From positions 53,103,441 through 53,167,440 of the forward strand of contig NC_053143.1 in assembly GCF_016808335.1 (NCBI RefSeq): a DNA stretch of 64,000 nucleotides, read 5' to 3'. Under the pieces are notes generated by a model that was not told the origin of the DNA, searched no databases, and saw only the letters and a list, made by a program, of their open reading frames with translations. This document shows positions 10,295 through 20,720 of the stretch, piece after piece. The stretch's first letter is position 1, and the number at the start of each line of letters is the position of its first letter. The translations under genes were made by a program, and so were the position numbers. Origin of the DNA: Panicum virgatum. Its lineage: Eukaryota > Streptophyta > Magnoliopsida > Poales > Poaceae.

Positions 10295-11538
10295 TAAGCC
10301 TAGTACTGCCTTGTTTCGAAAGTACAGAACTTCTACCCACCCCTTAGGGCAGTCGAGTGGCCGCGGAGAATTGAGATGCATATGTTTACTTTTGGTGGTC
10401 TCTCGTAGGGCTCGGTTGACTATATGCAGGTGGGGCGGTTCTGTAGTTCCAGGCGGGGAGGGGAATGGTTGGTTCGTATTGTCCGACGGGGCAAATACGT
10501 GCCGTGTTGGTTAGGTTCACCTTGCAAGGTTAAATCGGATCGATTCGCCGTTTGTCACTCTCGGACATGAGCAACTTGATCTCCGAGTCACATCGTAGTA
10601 AGAACTTGGAAGGGAATAAAATGATCAATATGGTTGTACCTAATCCATTGTTTTTCCACACTGATTACTGATTGGTGTAGAAATGCAAACTGTAGAAAAT
10701 AGGTACTCATTCCTAATTTTGAGCTAAAATATTGAAAGTAAGGACTCACTCTCAATTGCTTTTCCGCAAAACAATCCACAGCCAGAAAGCCGTGCATGTC
10801 TAGATAGTGGGCTAAGTATACCCTTAGTCGGGTGAGTCTTGCTGAGTATTAGTATACTCAGGATTTGTTGTTTACCCTGTTTCAGGTATAGGAGCTAACC
10901 CGGATTCACATCGGTGAGTTCGATGTGACGTCCTCACGTCTCCGTAGTTATCGTTTTACTTCATTTTATTTCAGTTGGTTTCTAATGAAAATCTTCCTCA
11001 GGTTAGACTCTCTCTACCGCTGATATTATCTATTATGTGAACTTTAATTTGTAAAAGTCATTTTGTAAATACCTTAATATTGTTTACTATTTTGTAAAAT
11101 TGTATCATGCTGGTACCGTCTGCACTCGCCGTCGCGCGAGACTTCTGGTGTGTTTCGATCGGCCTGTGGGTTGGAAACAGGCTGTCAGGTTACACTTAAT
11201 TAAGCTAATGCGCCTGATGCGTTCAAATGATGGCCATTACGCTTAATTAAACCGTTTAACTTGGCGGTTCTGTCACAGGAAGCCTCAAAGAATAGAGGAA
11301 GCAAAACTGAAAGATCTACCCACTAATTACTGGCTGAAACAAGCACCATAGTACCTGTCGCCAAGACATCAAAGTACATAAGCACAACCGCGATGTGTAC
11401 AAAATAAATAAAAAAGAACAAAAAGAATTAGAAAATTCTCCGAATTAAAACCTGAATAGTCATCCTTTGCAGCTTGTTTCGTTTACCAGCTTTACTAAGA
11501 TTTTGCTACTGCCTGCCATGTATTCAATATATTTCCAG

Positions 11539-12586
11539 GTACTTCCTAGTGATTGATGATATATGGGATTCCTCAGCATGGTATGTTATTCAATGTGCTT
11601 TCCCGGTAAATGATTGTGGCGCTAGTGTGCTGACTACTACCAGGATTCTCTCCGTTGCGGATGACTGTTGCAAACACTGCAGAGGATATGTGTATAAGAT
11701 GAAACCACTAAGTGATCAGGACTCAAGAAAACTATTTGTTAATAGAATATTTGGATCTCAAGAAGCTGGCCTAGATGTACCAGAAGAGATTTCAGCTGAT
11801 ATTTTGAAAAAATGTGGTGGCCTGCCACTTGCTATTATCAGTACAGCAAGCCTTCTTGCTCATAACCCAAGGTCAAGATGGGATTCTGTGAGGAATTCTT
11901 TGGTGTCCATGTTTGAAGGAGACCAAGATGAACTGAAACAAATGGAGCGAATATTGGATCTAAGCTACATGCATCTCCCTCATCATCTTAAGACATGCCT
12001 ACTTGATATTGGTCGGTATAGAGAGGACTACGAGATAGAAAAGGATACTTTGTTGAGGGAATGGGTAGCTCAAGGTTTTGTGAGTAGGACTCGTATGCGC
12101 GATGCCGTGGATGTTGCAGAAGACTACTTCTACGCGCTCATCAACATGAGCATGATCCAACCTTGGACGATGGAGGACGATGAGGTAGAGACCTGTAGAG
12201 TACATGATATAATGTTTGGTCATATCAGATCCAAGGCCGCAGAAGAGAATTTCAACCTTGTGATAAATGGCCCAGAAGTCGTGGCAGGGGAACATAAAAG
12301 GGTGCGCCGAGTCTCTATTTGCTATGATGGTGAAGAAGATGGCGCAATACTGGCAGCCATCAAGGGGTCACTGTCGCATGTTCGATCAGTCTTACTTTTC
12401 AGGGGGTCACTTGTGCCTTCTTTTTTGGTATTGAAGTATGTCCGAGTTCTTCACCTCCAAGTTGCTGCATGTGAGAGGCTAGATCTCACTGGTATTCATG
12501 GGATGTTTCTGCTAAGGTTTTTAAAGGTTGTGTGCAGTACAACTGGAGAATATGTGAAGCTACCTGATCAAATTGGGGAGCTATAG
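11539..12586 (+). pseudogene. NLR, second exon: NB-ARC end and start of LRR
   Basis: Begins YFLVIDDIWD (kinase 2), then TTTR (RNBS-B), CGGLPLAIIS (GLPL, near 11813) and CRVHDIM (MHD-type motif, near 12199), followed by a linker and leucine-rich repeats (VRVLHLQ, FLKVV). The frame ends at TAG 12584-12586 in GEL*QLETIEVE; homologous NLR text continues in the same frame, so this is an internal nonsense mutation. The central motifs needed for nucleotide binding are present. Confidence 0.85.
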
Positions 12587-13199
12587 CAACTGGAGACAAT
12601 AGAAGTTGAGATCTCAGATTGTTTCCTAGGCAAACCGACATCTCTTCCACCGGATATTGTTAGGTTGTCCCGGTTAATGCATCTCAGTTATACAGGATCA
12701 GGTTTGGTGTTGCCTGACGGGATAGGCAAGCTGAGATCTCTTCGCACCCTACAAGCCGTTGATCTTTTGGAAAGTTCGGCAGAGAATATTAAGGGCATCG
12801 CCGAGCTGACCTGCTTGCGACAACTCAAGAAATGCTCGACTTTCCATTGTTAATGATGAGAGGGTGCATAAATTGGAGTGGAAGATGCGCATGGATGCAT
12901 TGCGAAGGCTCTCCGGCAACCTCAGGAGCTTTATTATGGGAGATGACTGCCACATCGTAGTACCGGCCCATGACTGGACACCGACTCCTCCACCTCGTCG
13001 ACTTCGGAAGCTCGATCTAAGTAGCTGCCATTTCCCAAGAATCCCTGAGTGGATTGTTCACCTCCACGAACTCTGCAGTTTAGACCTTTCCGTCAGTGAG
13101 GTGGCTGATGGTCTCAGCATTGTTGCAAGGTTGCCTTCCCTTGCCTACTTCAAATTGCAGACTTTGTTACATAAATATCCAACAAATGAAAGGGCAATC
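12587..13199 (+). pseudogene. NLR leucine-rich repeats, frameshifted
   Basis: LRR text continues: LPPDIVRLSRLMHLSYTG, LPDGIGKLRSLRTL, then a frameshift near 12835-12845 (frame of 12665-12853 passes to the frame of 12864-13199), then LRKLDLSSCHFPRIPEWI and LCSLDLSVSEV. The sequence stops at 13199 where an LTR retrotransposon is inserted. The last five bases, CAATC, are the target duplication. Confidence 0.8.
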
Positions 13200-13779
13200 T
13201 GTTGGCGCCAATCTAGGGCCAACACATGAACGCCCTTGATCGCGCAGCGAGCGACGGCACAATTTGCAGCGCCGATGCTCAGACCGGTCGGGGTAACCGG
13301 TCAGACCGGTTCGCCGGTGCAGAACGGCGAAATCCGAAGAACGCTCGCTCGGGAGGGACCCCGTCAGGGCAAACGCACGTAGGGTTGTTCTAGGATCGGC
13401 AGGCCACCTAGAACGCCTTCAAACGTCGCGGAGACGAAGGAAGAACAGCAGAAAAGGGTTGGAAGGAGCTAGGGTTTAGAGACAAAAGTAAAGGCAATAA
13501 ACATAAAGAAAGGTAATGTATTGATGTATTTTGATCGATTGGATCCTCAATCGGCCGTGGCCCTTTATATTTATAGGGTGGATGGACTTGTCCTGCAAGA
13601 AATCCTATTACAAGATCTAAATCTATGAAAAACCCTAGTTGTACTCGGACTCTACCTGGACCGGTCGGACCTACCGGTCAGACCGGTCGGTCCCTGTCGG
13701 ACAGGCCACAGTGCCTCGACCGGTCAGACTGCTCGGTCAGACCGGTCAGACCGGTTGGTGCCAATTTTGGCTATCAACA
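13200..13779 (-). repeat. 3' LTR of the gag-only element (580 bp)
   Basis: Plus strand starts TGTTGGCGCC and ends GGCTATCAACA. Differs from the partner LTR by scattered substitutions and by lacking two 22-bp minisatellite units. Confidence 0.9.
13564..13577 (-). promoter_or_regulatory. LTR TATA box
   Basis: Plus strand TTTATATTTATAGG, i.e. CCTATAAATATAAA on the element's coding strand. The same site is conserved in the partner LTR (from 16431) and in the LTRs of Gypsy-1 and Gypsy-2. Confidence 0.6.
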
Positions 13780-13919
13780 TATGCCCCCCCTGTTTTTTGG
13801 TAAAGCTTGCTTGCCAAAAAACATTCTTCTGAGCCAAAATTGTCTAAGGGCGATAATTAACACTACATCGGCCATTTTTTTTTACTAAAGGCGATAAACA
13901 GTTATCGGCCATGTTTTGC

Positions 13920-14276
13920 TCAAATCGATGTTGAGACAACTTGTTTGGGCCGCCACACCTTCTTCATTATCGCTGACGTCTGCGGCACGGCCTCCACCTG
14001 CTGTTCCATCGACTCCTTCTTGCGCATACGTTGCAGCCTTCGCTTCTGAGTATGAGACAAGCCTGAGGGACACCACCTCGGCTGTAAATACTTTGAATCT
14101 TGCTCCTTGCTCTTTTCATTCTCTTTGCTGCAATCAACATCTTGTTTGACCGGATTATTGCTAGCAACAATCGGTCTTTGTAATAATGCATGATTTGGAT
14201 ACATAGGAGGATATTGAATATAATATGATTGCATATGCATCCTACTATAATCCATAGGTATATAAAAGTAAGGATA
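13920..14276 (-). pseudogene. Gag C-terminal extension of the gag-only element
   Basis: In frame with gag after the stop at 14277-14279, this stretch encodes YLQPRWCPSGLSHTQKRR and a basic helical segment. A matching PRWCPSGL...QKRKLQRLR segment sits between gag and protease in Gypsy-1 and Gypsy-3. The frame ends near 13920 just before the purine tract, so pol is cleanly absent. Confidence 0.65.
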
Positions 14277-15995
14277 CTAGCAATACCATGGAGCAATCGA
14301 TCCACTAGATGAAGTATAATTACCTCGACTCGATTGCTCTTGATGTCTTGACGATGATCCAGTATCCTTAACTTCGCTTGGCCACCCTTTCGGTCTCTGA
14401 GCACTCCGTTCCTTCTCATATTTGGCCAAGAGTTTCTTAAAACTCGGCCTTGTCTTGATTTTGGAGGAGTTCCCAGATTTACTGGGCGCACCGGTCAGAC
14501 CGGTTCTAGAACCGATCAGACCGCCTTTTGAACCGGTCAGACCGGTCGACTCGCTATCGGCCCCTTTTTCCTTGTCCTGCCCCCTGAGCGTTGAAGCCTC
14601 TGTTGCAACTCGAGGAGTCTTGTTTTGCAGCACCTTTTTCTCATGCCTTTCCTCACCAACCACCACATTTTTCCCTTTAGTCGATTCGGTTTGATGCGGC
14701 CGAATCAATACTTTAGGATTTGACAACTCAAGTGTATGAACGAGAAAAGGATTTTGATCAATTTGCATCGTAGGAACAACTAATCGTCCTTCATTTATAG
14801 CCGATTGTATTTGTCTACGAAGAACATTGCAATCATTAGTGGCATGAGAAAAAGTATTGTGTAACTTACAATATGCACGCCGCTTCAATTCCTCCGTTGA
14901 TGGAATAGTGTGAGAAAACTTGATCTTCCCAAGCTTTGCCAATTCATCAAAAATCCTATCACACTTTGTCACATCAAAAGTAAATTTAATCTCATCTTGC
15001 CGATTTTTAGAAATCGGCTTTAAAGAAGTACAAGTGCTGGGCTTATCACTAGATGACCATACAAATTCAGCAGCATACACTTCATTACCCTCATCGTCTG
15101 AAGATTCTCCTTGTAGCATATGCATATTAAGACGATCGGGTTTAAACTTAGACTCTTTGCTTCGGCTTTCTTGAGCCAAAGCCCTCTGCAACACTTGATT
15201 AACAGTTAGAAACTCATATCCTTCTAATTTTTCTTTAATATGAGATCTCAAACCATTAAGAGCTAATTCGGCAAGATCCTTTTTAGAAATAACCAAGCTA
15301 TAACATCGGTTTTTTGTATCTCTAAATCTTCTAATAAATTCAGCAACAGACTCATCATGCTTTTGCTTAACCGATGTTAAATGACATAGTCTCAACTCAT
15401 TTTCACCATTATAAAAATGATCACGAAATTTACGCTCTAGTTGAGACCAAGTTTGCACAGAGTGATACTGCTCTGGAGTTTTCTGACCATAAAAATTTAT
15501 CGGCATGCCGTATTGGGGTGCATGTGCTGCCGATGATTCAAGATGCATAGTATTATGATAAAAAGTACCATCAATATTAGATCTAGGGGTACCACTATCA
15601 TCAATCAAAGGTTGCTTGCCTAATGATTTATCAATCATATTTTGAACAGTAGCAAGAATCTTTTCTTGACCATTAACCACCAATTGAGTAATTTGCTCTA
15701 AAGTAGGCAGTGTTGTAGCACTTACAGTAGCACTTGATTTGGCTTGCTCATCTTCATCCGAAAGAATGACCACCTCCTTGTCTTTAGAGATATCACCCTT
15801 CCGATTCTTGGAAAAGTGAGACAAGAACCACCGACGCTTTTCTTCAAGTTCTTTTTCCTTGCGCCGCTTGTTCTCCTCTTCACACTCCTTTATGAAGGCT
15901 TCATAAGCTTGACGATCCTCGGGCGGCAATTCATCAACAGACGGTCTGCTGATGTTATCGGGATCGATCTCACCAGGATTCGACAGCTTCACCAT
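14277..15995 (-). CDS. Gag protein of a non-autonomous Tat-like element
   Basis: 572 codons, starting ATG at 15993-15995 (MVKLSNPGEIDPDN). The N-terminal third is rich in charged residues (coiled-coil-like KECEEENKRRKEKELEEKRR). The retrotransposon gag core follows: WSQLERKFRDHFYNG, LTSVKQKHDESVAEFIRRF and LNGLRSHIKEKLEG. A zinc-binding-type motif YCKLHNTFSHATNDC lies near residue 375. Two runs of TGLTG/GSKGG-type sequence near residues 490-510 come from the palindromic ACCGGTCAGACCGGT repeat. The ORF ends TAG at 14277 although similar sequence continues in frame. Compared with Gypsy-1 gag this frame is well preserved. Confidence 0.8.
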   Translation of the reverse strand: MVKLSNPGEIDPDNISRPSVDELPPEDRQAYEAFIKECEEENKRRKEKELEEKRRWFLSHFSKNRKGDISKDKEVVILSDEDEQAKSSATVSATTLPTLEQITQLVVNGQEKILATVQNMIDKSLGKQPLIDDSGTPRSNIDGTFYHNTMHLESSAAHAPQYGMPINFYGQKTPEQYHSVQTWSQLERKFRDHFYNGENELRLCHLTSVKQKHDESVAEFIRRFRDTKNRCYSLVISKKDLAELALNGLRSHIKEKLEGYEFLTVNQVLQRALAQESRSKESKFKPDRLNMHMLQGESSDDEGNEVYAAEFVWSSSDKPSTCTSLKPISKNRQDEIKFTFDVTKCDRIFDELAKLGKIKFSHTIPSTEELKRRAYCKLHNTFSHATNDCNVLRRQIQSAINEGRLVVPTMQIDQNPFLVHTLELSNPKVLIRPHQTESTKGKNVVVGEERHEKKVLQNKTPRVATEASTLRGQDKEKGADSESTGLTGSKGGLIGSRTGLTGAPSKSGNSSKIKTRPSFKKLLAKYEKERSAQRPKGWPSEVKDTGSSSRHQEQSSRGNYTSSSGSIAPWYC

Positions 15996-16066
15996 GGTAG
16001 TAGATGGAGTAGATTAGATCGGTTTTACAACCAAGATCTTTCGTCCCCAGCGGAGTCGCCAAAATA

Positions 16067-16690
16067 TGTTGGCGCCAATCTAGGGCCAACACACGAACGC
16101 GCTTGATCGCGCAGCGAGCGACGGCACAATTTGCAGCGCCGATGCTCAGACCGGTCGGGGTAACCGGTCAGACCGGTTCGCCGGTGCAGAACGGCGAAAT
16201 CCGACGAACGCTCGCCCGGGAGGGACCCCGTCAGGGCAAACGCACGTAGGGTTGTTCTAGGATCGGCAGGCCACCTAGAACGCCTTCAGACGTCGCGGAG
16301 ACGAAGGAAGAACAGCAGAAAAGGGTTGGAAGGAGTTAGGGTTTAGAGATAAAAGTAAAGGCAATAAACATAAAGAAAGGTAATGTATTGATGTATTTTG
16401 ATCGATTGGATCCTCAATCGGCCGTGGCCCTTTATATTTATAGGGTGGATGGACTTGTCCCGCAAGAAATCCTATTATAAGATCTAAATCTATGAAAAAC
16501 CCTAATTGTACTCGGACTCTATCTGGACCGGTCAGACCGGTCGGACCTTCCGGTCAGACCGGTCGGACCTTCCGGTCAGACCGGTCGGACCTTCCGGTCA
16601 GACCGGTCAGTCCCTATCGGACAGACCACAGTGCCTCGACCGATCAGACCGCTCGGTCAGACCGGTTGGTGCCAATTTTGGCTGTCAACA
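16067..16690 (-). repeat. 5' LTR of the gag-only element (624 bp)
   Basis: Exactly 44 bp longer than the other LTR. The excess lies in a minisatellite at about 16527-16612 whose 22-bp unit is GGACCTTCCGGTCAGACCGG plus TC, present three times here and once in the left LTR. Confidence 0.9.
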
Positions 16691-16929
16691 CAATCATCTC
16701 CGGCAGCGGCAAGTCATTCCGAGCGCTCAAGCCCTTGACTTTGATCTGTCCTTATCTGACTCTGGACTTCCAAGAAGGAGCTCTTCCCAGACTCGAGAAG
16801 CTCGACATATGCTTCCGTTACTACGTCTGGCCCCAACAACCGGTTGACATCGAGCACTAGCCTGCTGCCACCCTTCGGCAAGTCCGTTTAGTGGTGGACG
16901 ACAAGGATGCGGAGGTACCGGTCTCCTAG
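16691..16929 (+). pseudogene. NLR LRR tail, downstream of the retrotransposon
   Basis: After the second CAATC the LRR frame resumes: IISGSGKSFRALKPLTL, LEKLDICFRYY. A TAG at 16858-16860 and another in the same frame at 16927-16929 interrupt text that still looks like an NLR C-terminus (TLRQVRLVVDDKDAEV, and further on LLRRAFQPHHPAADITVYFGD to about 17030). Precise excision of the retrotransposon would leave the frame intact across this site. Confidence 0.75.
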
Positions 16930-17173
16930 TTGGATCAACACAGAGCAGGGGTCGAATCGCTGCTGAGGAGAGCGTTTCAGCCGCATCATCCTGCTGCCGA
17001 CATAACTGTTTACTTCGGTGACTATCGAAGATTAGGGCATCCCCAACCCTCTCCATGGTTTCCATAGCATTAAATATAGTGTCATGTAAAACTTTTAGCT
17101 TATGTAGCACCGTAATAAATAAATATGGAACCGATCATAACCATAGATGCAACTGCGTGGGTAACAGCAAACA
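16930..17173 (+). other. Last NLR codons and 3' flank
   Basis: Residual NLR homology to about 17030, then GGGCATCCCCAACCCTCTCC followed by AT-rich sequence. No other gene seen. Confidence 0.4.
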
Positions 17174-18085
17174 GAACCAAGGATTCACACGCCGTGGCCC
17201 GATCAGAAATATTTTGTTTGAGCAAAAATTCAGATAATACCTCCTCTCCTCTCTCTTCTGTTTTGAATTTTGGCTACTCGATCTTTTTTTTAGATAAAGT
17301 AAAGTTCCGGCCTTGAACACTCTCTAGAGAATGTCTACAGCCAACTGAGGGATCCCACCCTCGAGTTACAAGAGTGGCTATTCTTAAAAGATCGCATTTT
17401 GGTTTTGAACCACTGAATCTTTTTTTAGTTCCGTATATTAATGCGGCTGCTGTCACTATTTTTTCATTGGTCTTGCATTTGATTCTTTTGAGCTACCAAG
17501 CGACAGCAACTACAAAATTTGGGAATTCCCTAATTATTATGATTTGCTGGTCTCAGTATGGTACCTCTTACCTCTTGATACATGCCAAGGAGTAAGAAAA
17601 CTCAAATTAGTATTCTATACCACTAATGAAGCAAGCAGTTCCATGTCCTTGTGGCATATGCATTCTCATCTTGATTTGTGGCGATTCATGGGCAATCTTG
17701 TCAGGGCGTTGTGTTCTAGAAAAAAAAAAAGCTTGTCAAGGCGTTGAGACTGGACCTGCCCGAGTTCAAATCATACAACAGGAAGCATTGGAGACGAGAA
17801 AGGCAAAATTCCGGTACTTGGCAATTGGCATGGAGAAAAGACAGGCTGATCAGGGATGAACTAATAATGCACCAGAGTTGGACGGGATTGGACAAGGGGC
17901 TTCAGAATTCAGACTTGTGGAGGATGGACTCAGTTCAGCAGATGGCTAGCTTTGTACAATTATGGGATTTGGTGCAGCAGGTGGTACTATCAGATGAGCA
18001 AGATCAGACTGCCTGAAAAAAGACAGTAAATAAATGGCAAGCATACTACGTACGAAATCAGCCTATGACATCCAATTTTCAGGCT
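17174..18085. repeat. Segmental repeat copy A (partner: 23226-24407 plus 33721-34304)
   Basis: Alignable by eye with copy B over most of its length, for example CCAAGGATTCACACG, GTGGCATATGCATT and GTTCAGCAGATGGCTAGC. It has short open frames but no recognised protein. Confidence 0.75.
17280..17374 (-). mobile_element. Severely 5'-truncated LINE tail (about 95 bp)
   Basis: A T-run (plus strand) followed by AGATAAAGTAAAGTTCCGGCC, flanked by TGGCTACTC (17271-17279) and TGGCTATTC (17375-17383). Copy B has a single TTTGGCTACTCTTAAAAG at this place (24366-24381) and is the empty site. This is the signature of a LINE insertion. Confidence 0.7.
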
Positions 18086-18317
18086 GTGATGGACGGGCAG
18101 CGGGAGCTGTTCAGGACTTGAGGTCCAACCTGGCAGTCTGGCAACGGCGAGCTCTGCAATTTTCTTTCTTTGCATGGAGAATCGAATCGTGGGAACTGCC
18201 GATGCCGATGCCGAGTAGATTCAGCGCGGCACCGTTGCAGACGCCGTTTCCGTTTCAGTCAGCGCGGCACCGTTGCTCAGATTCCGTTGCTGCATGCCAC
18301 GTCCATCATCGTCCTTT

Positions 18318-18920
18318 CCGGCGCGAGGCGAGGACGCCGGGAGGATGAGCACGCGGAGCCGAGGTCACTCTGCGCGCGCCATGCCGGCCAGCCGCGCCCA
18401 GCAGCCGGTCGCGTCGCAGGGGAGTGGCGGCGGCGGCGGCTAGATGCGAGAGCGTGAGGCTCCTAGACGCTGACGAGGAAGGGGACGGAAGCGAGGGACG
18501 CCCTGAGGGCGGCGGCGCTCCGGCGAGCCGCGGAGGAGGACGCCCCGAGGGGTGGACGTGTTTGTGATGCCGACCGGGTGCAGTGGACGGTATTTCAACT
18601 ACCGGGCACCCCCTGGATGCCTACCGTCCGTCCGATGCGACGTGTGCGGTCGAGATTGGTCGCGTCCCAGGTGGCGTCTTCCTCGTCAGGGGCGCGCGGT
18701 GGTTCGGCGGCTTGGGAGGAGCTGCGGCTTCCTCCCTTCGGCGGCGACGGCGCGGCCAGCGGGGTGGTGCGAGCGTGGCCATACATGTTCGTCGAAACGC
18801 CGCACTGGCCAAGTGGCCAGACATGTCCGGCGAGGCGAGGCCTGGTGCTTGCCCCAGTGCCGCGCGGCGCGCGCACTGGACGCGCCGCTGAACTGGAGCG
18901 TGTAATCGGCAGCAACCAAG
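18318..18920. repeat. Direct duplication inside array 1, unit 1
   Basis: Matches 20120-20720: CGGCGCGAGGCGAGG, GATGAGCACGCGGAG, GGGACGGAAGCGAGGGACGC and GGCGCTCCGGCGAGCCGCGG occur in the same order in both. Confidence 0.75.
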
Positions 18921-20119
18921 AGCCTGTCCGCAAGGCGGCGTGTTGGCGTGGCCCCTGCGTGCCGGCGCGGACGAGACCGAGGCGAACGCTTGTAGCGGCG
19001 CGCAGCGTTCGGTCATCCTCGTCGGGGTCGGAACACGGAGGGCGTGACCGGCGGCGAGCTGCTGCAGTAGAGCACGCTTCGTCGACGCCGGAGGAAGAGA
19101 CTACGAAGAGAGACGCGGGAAGGATATGGCCGGAACGCAGTCGGCGGCGCCCCGGCCAGCCACGGCGTGCGGCATGAAGCAGAGGAGGCGGCGGTCTTCA
19201 AATTAATTTCCCGCGACCCCTGGGATCGTCGTCGTCGTTCGGCTGCGTGAAAGATGCAGCGGCACGAAGCTGTCTTCTAATCCTCCTCGTCAACCTCTCA
19301 AGGTTCCTGACTCCGAGCCTCGAGGCCGTGCGCGTCCCCGGCGGGCGCCCCGATGGGAGCTCGGGTCGCCATGGGCCACGGGTGTTGTCGATCCATCCAG
19401 GTTCGCCAACATTCCCTGGCTTCTCCAGCTGGAGGTGTACCATTCCTGATTAATAAATCTAGGTGTTTAGCCCGCACATTTGCGCGGCTAGTATTGAAAA
19501 TTCAAAAATTTTCATGTCGCTGTATCCTTACTTAAATGTTATACTATTTTTTTTTTACCATACATCATCTTTTTCATTATCATAAATTATGTCTTATTGT
19601 TGATTAAAACAATTCAACTATGATCAACCTATAATAACAATTTGATTTGTTGAGCTTTTATTATGCAGATAATTTTTCTTATTTTTATTTTATTTTGATT
19701 GATTGTTGTTATCTTTAGTTTTTATTAATAGTATATATTTGTAACTGATACATAGCTAAATGATATTTTATATTTAATTTTTCATAATGGCATTGGTGGG
19801 TAATTTTTAATTAGGCACAGGGGTATTTTAAGCTAATTTAATCGTAATGGCAGTGGTGGGTAATTTTTATTTTTCTATTTTTCTCCGATTAACGTGGCAA
19901 TTTCTAAACCTTGAGAGCGAACATGGAGGCTCCGTTTTTTGGCCAAATAATAAGATAATAGATAGATAGCAAATGATATGAATTTGAACGAAATTGCTCT
20001 CGGAGCCATTGCCAGCGAACATGGCTGCATGCGACGGCCTGTTCCTGCAACCCCACGTCTCCCGAGTCCACGGTCCATGCCATACTCATGGCTCTGCTGG
20101 TCGATGGCGCATGCAAGAG

Positions 20120-20720
20120 GCCGGCGCGAGGCGAGGGCGCCGAGCGGATGAGCACGCGGAGAAGAGATCACGAGAGATCGTTTTGCGCGCCATGCCGGCC
20201 CGCCGGCCAGCTGCGCCCAGGAGCTGCTAGCGTGCGTCGTGCCTAGGCGCCGTAGGAGAGTGGCGGCGGCGGCTAGATGCAAGAAGGCAAGGCTCCTAGA
20301 CTCTCAGGGGAAGGGGACGGAAGCGAGGGACGCCCTGAGCGTGGCGGCGCTCCGGCGAGCCGCGGAGGAGGACACCCCAACGGGCGGACGGTGTTTGAGA
20401 TGCCGACCGGGTGGACGGTATTTCAACTGCCGTCCACCCCTGGGCTCGTAACGACCGTCCGATGCGACGTGTGCGCCTGCGATGGGAGTGTTGCATGGGG
20501 GGGGGGTCTTCCTTGTCAGGGGCTCACGGCAGCTTGCCGGTGGCCGCGGTGCGTCGGTGGCTCGAAAGACAGGAGAAATCGCTTCGGCGGTGATGGCGGC
20601 CGGTAGGGTGGTGCGAGCGAGAGCGACCAGACAGGCTCGTCGAAACGCCGCACCGGCGTTCGGCGAGGCCTTGTGCTTGCCCCGGTGCCGCGCGGCGCGC
20701 GCCGCCTGAACTGGAGGCGA
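20120..20720. repeat. Direct duplication inside array 1, unit 2
   Basis: Second copy, about 1.8 kb downstream of the first. It has indels relative to unit 1. Confidence 0.75.

Larger units (their letters stand above)
7724..11277. mobile_element. Solo-LTR-like block (about 3.55 kb), possible long-LTR gypsy remnant
   Basis: Starts TGTAACACCCCGTG and ends GGTTCTGTCACA, so it has TG...CA ends as LTRs do, with TTAATTAA-containing sequence near both ends. The 5' part is GC-rich (7800-8520) and the rest AT-rich. There is no pol domain. Flanks are AGGAT on the left and GGAAG on the right, so a clean 5-bp duplication is not seen (only AGGA is shared if the right edge moves one base). Long solo LTRs of this kind are known in grasses, but the family is not identified. 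Confidence 0.45.
7530..11538 (+). other. 4.0-kb intron inside the NB-ARC coding region
   Basis: Begins GTGATG and ends TATATTTCCAG, and removing it gives a continuous NB-ARC frame. A phase-shifted intron at this point (just before the YFLVIDDIW kinase-2 motif) is common in grass CC-NLRs. Most of it is a repeat-like block, 7724-11277. The remainder has no coding signal. Confidence 0.65.
13200..16690 (-). mobile_element. Gag-only LTR retrotransposon inserted in the LRR region, TSD CAATC
   Basis: LTRs at 13200-13779 and 16067-16690. CAATC is duplicated at 13195-13199 and 16691-16695. On the coding (minus) strand the order is 5' LTR (right), a TGG-starting putative primer-binding site in TTTGGCGACTCCGCTGGGGA (about 16045-16064), gag, a purine tract (plus-strand complement at 13780-13799) and the 3' LTR (left). 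There is no protease, reverse transcriptase or integrase, so it must have relied on other elements. Gag, the primer site and the LTRs all resemble Gypsy-1 at 24408-33720, a likely helper relative. Confidence 0.9.

Noticed and set aside
11278..11538. Possible 5-bp target duplication for the solo-LTR-like block
   Set aside because: AGGAT (left) and GGAAG (right) do not match. Only AGGA matches if the end is shifted, so no TSD is claimed.
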